A stretch of DNA of 5,739 nucleotides from an uncultured Mycoplasmatota bacterium (GTDB lineage Bacteria; Bacillota_I; Bacilli_A; RF39; UBA660), in NCBI GenBank assembly GCA_948472605.1, contig CAOKUH010000091.1, positions 1 to 5,739 of the forward strand, given 5' to 3'. Under the pieces are notes generated by a model. That model did not search any database. It saw nothing but the letters and a program-made list of their open reading frames with translations, and had not been told where the DNA came from. Position 1 is the stretch's first letter. Each line of letters opens with the position of its first letter. A program made the position numbers and the translations under genes. Positions 5,604 through 5,739 of this stretch are shown piece by piece.

Positions 5604-5739
5604 AACAATTGAAAATAAATTTTCTTTAATTAAATAAAATGGTATTAAGATAATTATGACTTGGATAAAAAAGAATATAATAGCTTCTGTAGTTAATTAG
5701 CAAAAATGTCATAAAAATAAACTACATTATATCTGGTAA
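5604..5739. other. Non-coding end of the window, no gene seen
   Basis: These 136 nt contain no open frame worth calling. A weak hairpin, GAAAAT (5611-5616) with ATTTTC (5619-5624), could end the CotH transcript, but it has only a 2-nt loop and a short T-tract. TATAAT at 5676-5681 is a perfect -10 word, but TTGGAT at 5661-5666 is only 9 nt upstream, too close for a -35. TGTAGTT (5688-5694) and AACTACA (5720-5726) are 7-bp inverted copies. This is probably the terminator and leader region of the next gene. Confidence 0.45.

Noticed and set aside
5656..5700. 14-codon frame starting MTWIKKNIIASVV
   Set aside because: It resembles the start of a membrane protein but stops at once, has no good ribosome site and overlaps a candidate -10. 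It could be a decayed start, but this cannot be supported.
1..5739. CRISPR arrays, tRNA or rRNA genes, insertion sequences, phage genes
   Set aside because: There are no regularly spaced repeats, clover-leaf sequences, transposase motifs or terminal inverted repeats. The only tandem repeat is the short in-frame one at 2871-2897.

Overview
The window is very AT-rich, with ordinary Bacillota (Firmicutes) gene signals: AGGTGA or GGAG ribosome sites, short A/T-rich hairpins with U-runs, tightly packed genes and cell-surface proteins typical of the group. Tryptophan is written TGG throughout and cdaR ends on TGA inside a terminator stem. The standard bacterial code therefore applies, not the Mycoplasma code. 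The composition and gene content suggest an uncultured, gut-type Bacilli or Clostridia lineage (for example Erysipelotrichales- or RF39-like). That placement is inference; nothing here fixes the genus.

Positions 1-1876 hold the end of a c-di-AMP operon. It comprises the C-terminal catalytic part of the membrane diadenylate cyclase CdaA (cut by the window edge), overlapped by 8 nt by cdaR, which encodes its membrane-anchored regulator with four extracytoplasmic YbbR repeats. The operon ends right after cdaR at a hairpin with an A-run on one side and a T-run on the other, so it can stop transcription from both directions. glmM, which often follows cdaR, is absent. Convergent to it lies a 68-aa DUF378 two-helix membrane protein gene on the minus strand (1879-2085).

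A 104-nt divergent intergenic region (2086-2189) separates the DUF378 gene from a GTG-started lipoprotein gene (2190-3266). The protein has a LolA-like domain, a short Cys cluster, an SDK/SDK/PDK linker and a DUF4367-like C-terminal domain, the layout of Bacillus YdcC and related to the germination lipoprotein GerS. A terminator overlaps its stop codon.

A candidate promoter then opens a second plus-strand unit, 3353-5603. Its first gene encodes a highly charged, probably cytosolic 325-aa protein that I cannot name; its last ~100 residues look like an ASCH (PUA-superfamily) domain. Sixteen bases downstream is a membrane-anchored CotH-family atypical kinase. The last 136 nt hold no convincing gene.

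The shared theme is the cell envelope and possibly sporulation. c-di-AMP synthesis with its membrane regulator, a YdcC/GerS-like lipoprotein and a CotH-type kinase all act at or outside the membrane. YdcC/GerS and CotH relatives are known from spore-formers, but no gene here proves that this organism sporulates. The unfamiliar part is the ASCH-like plus CotH gene pair.
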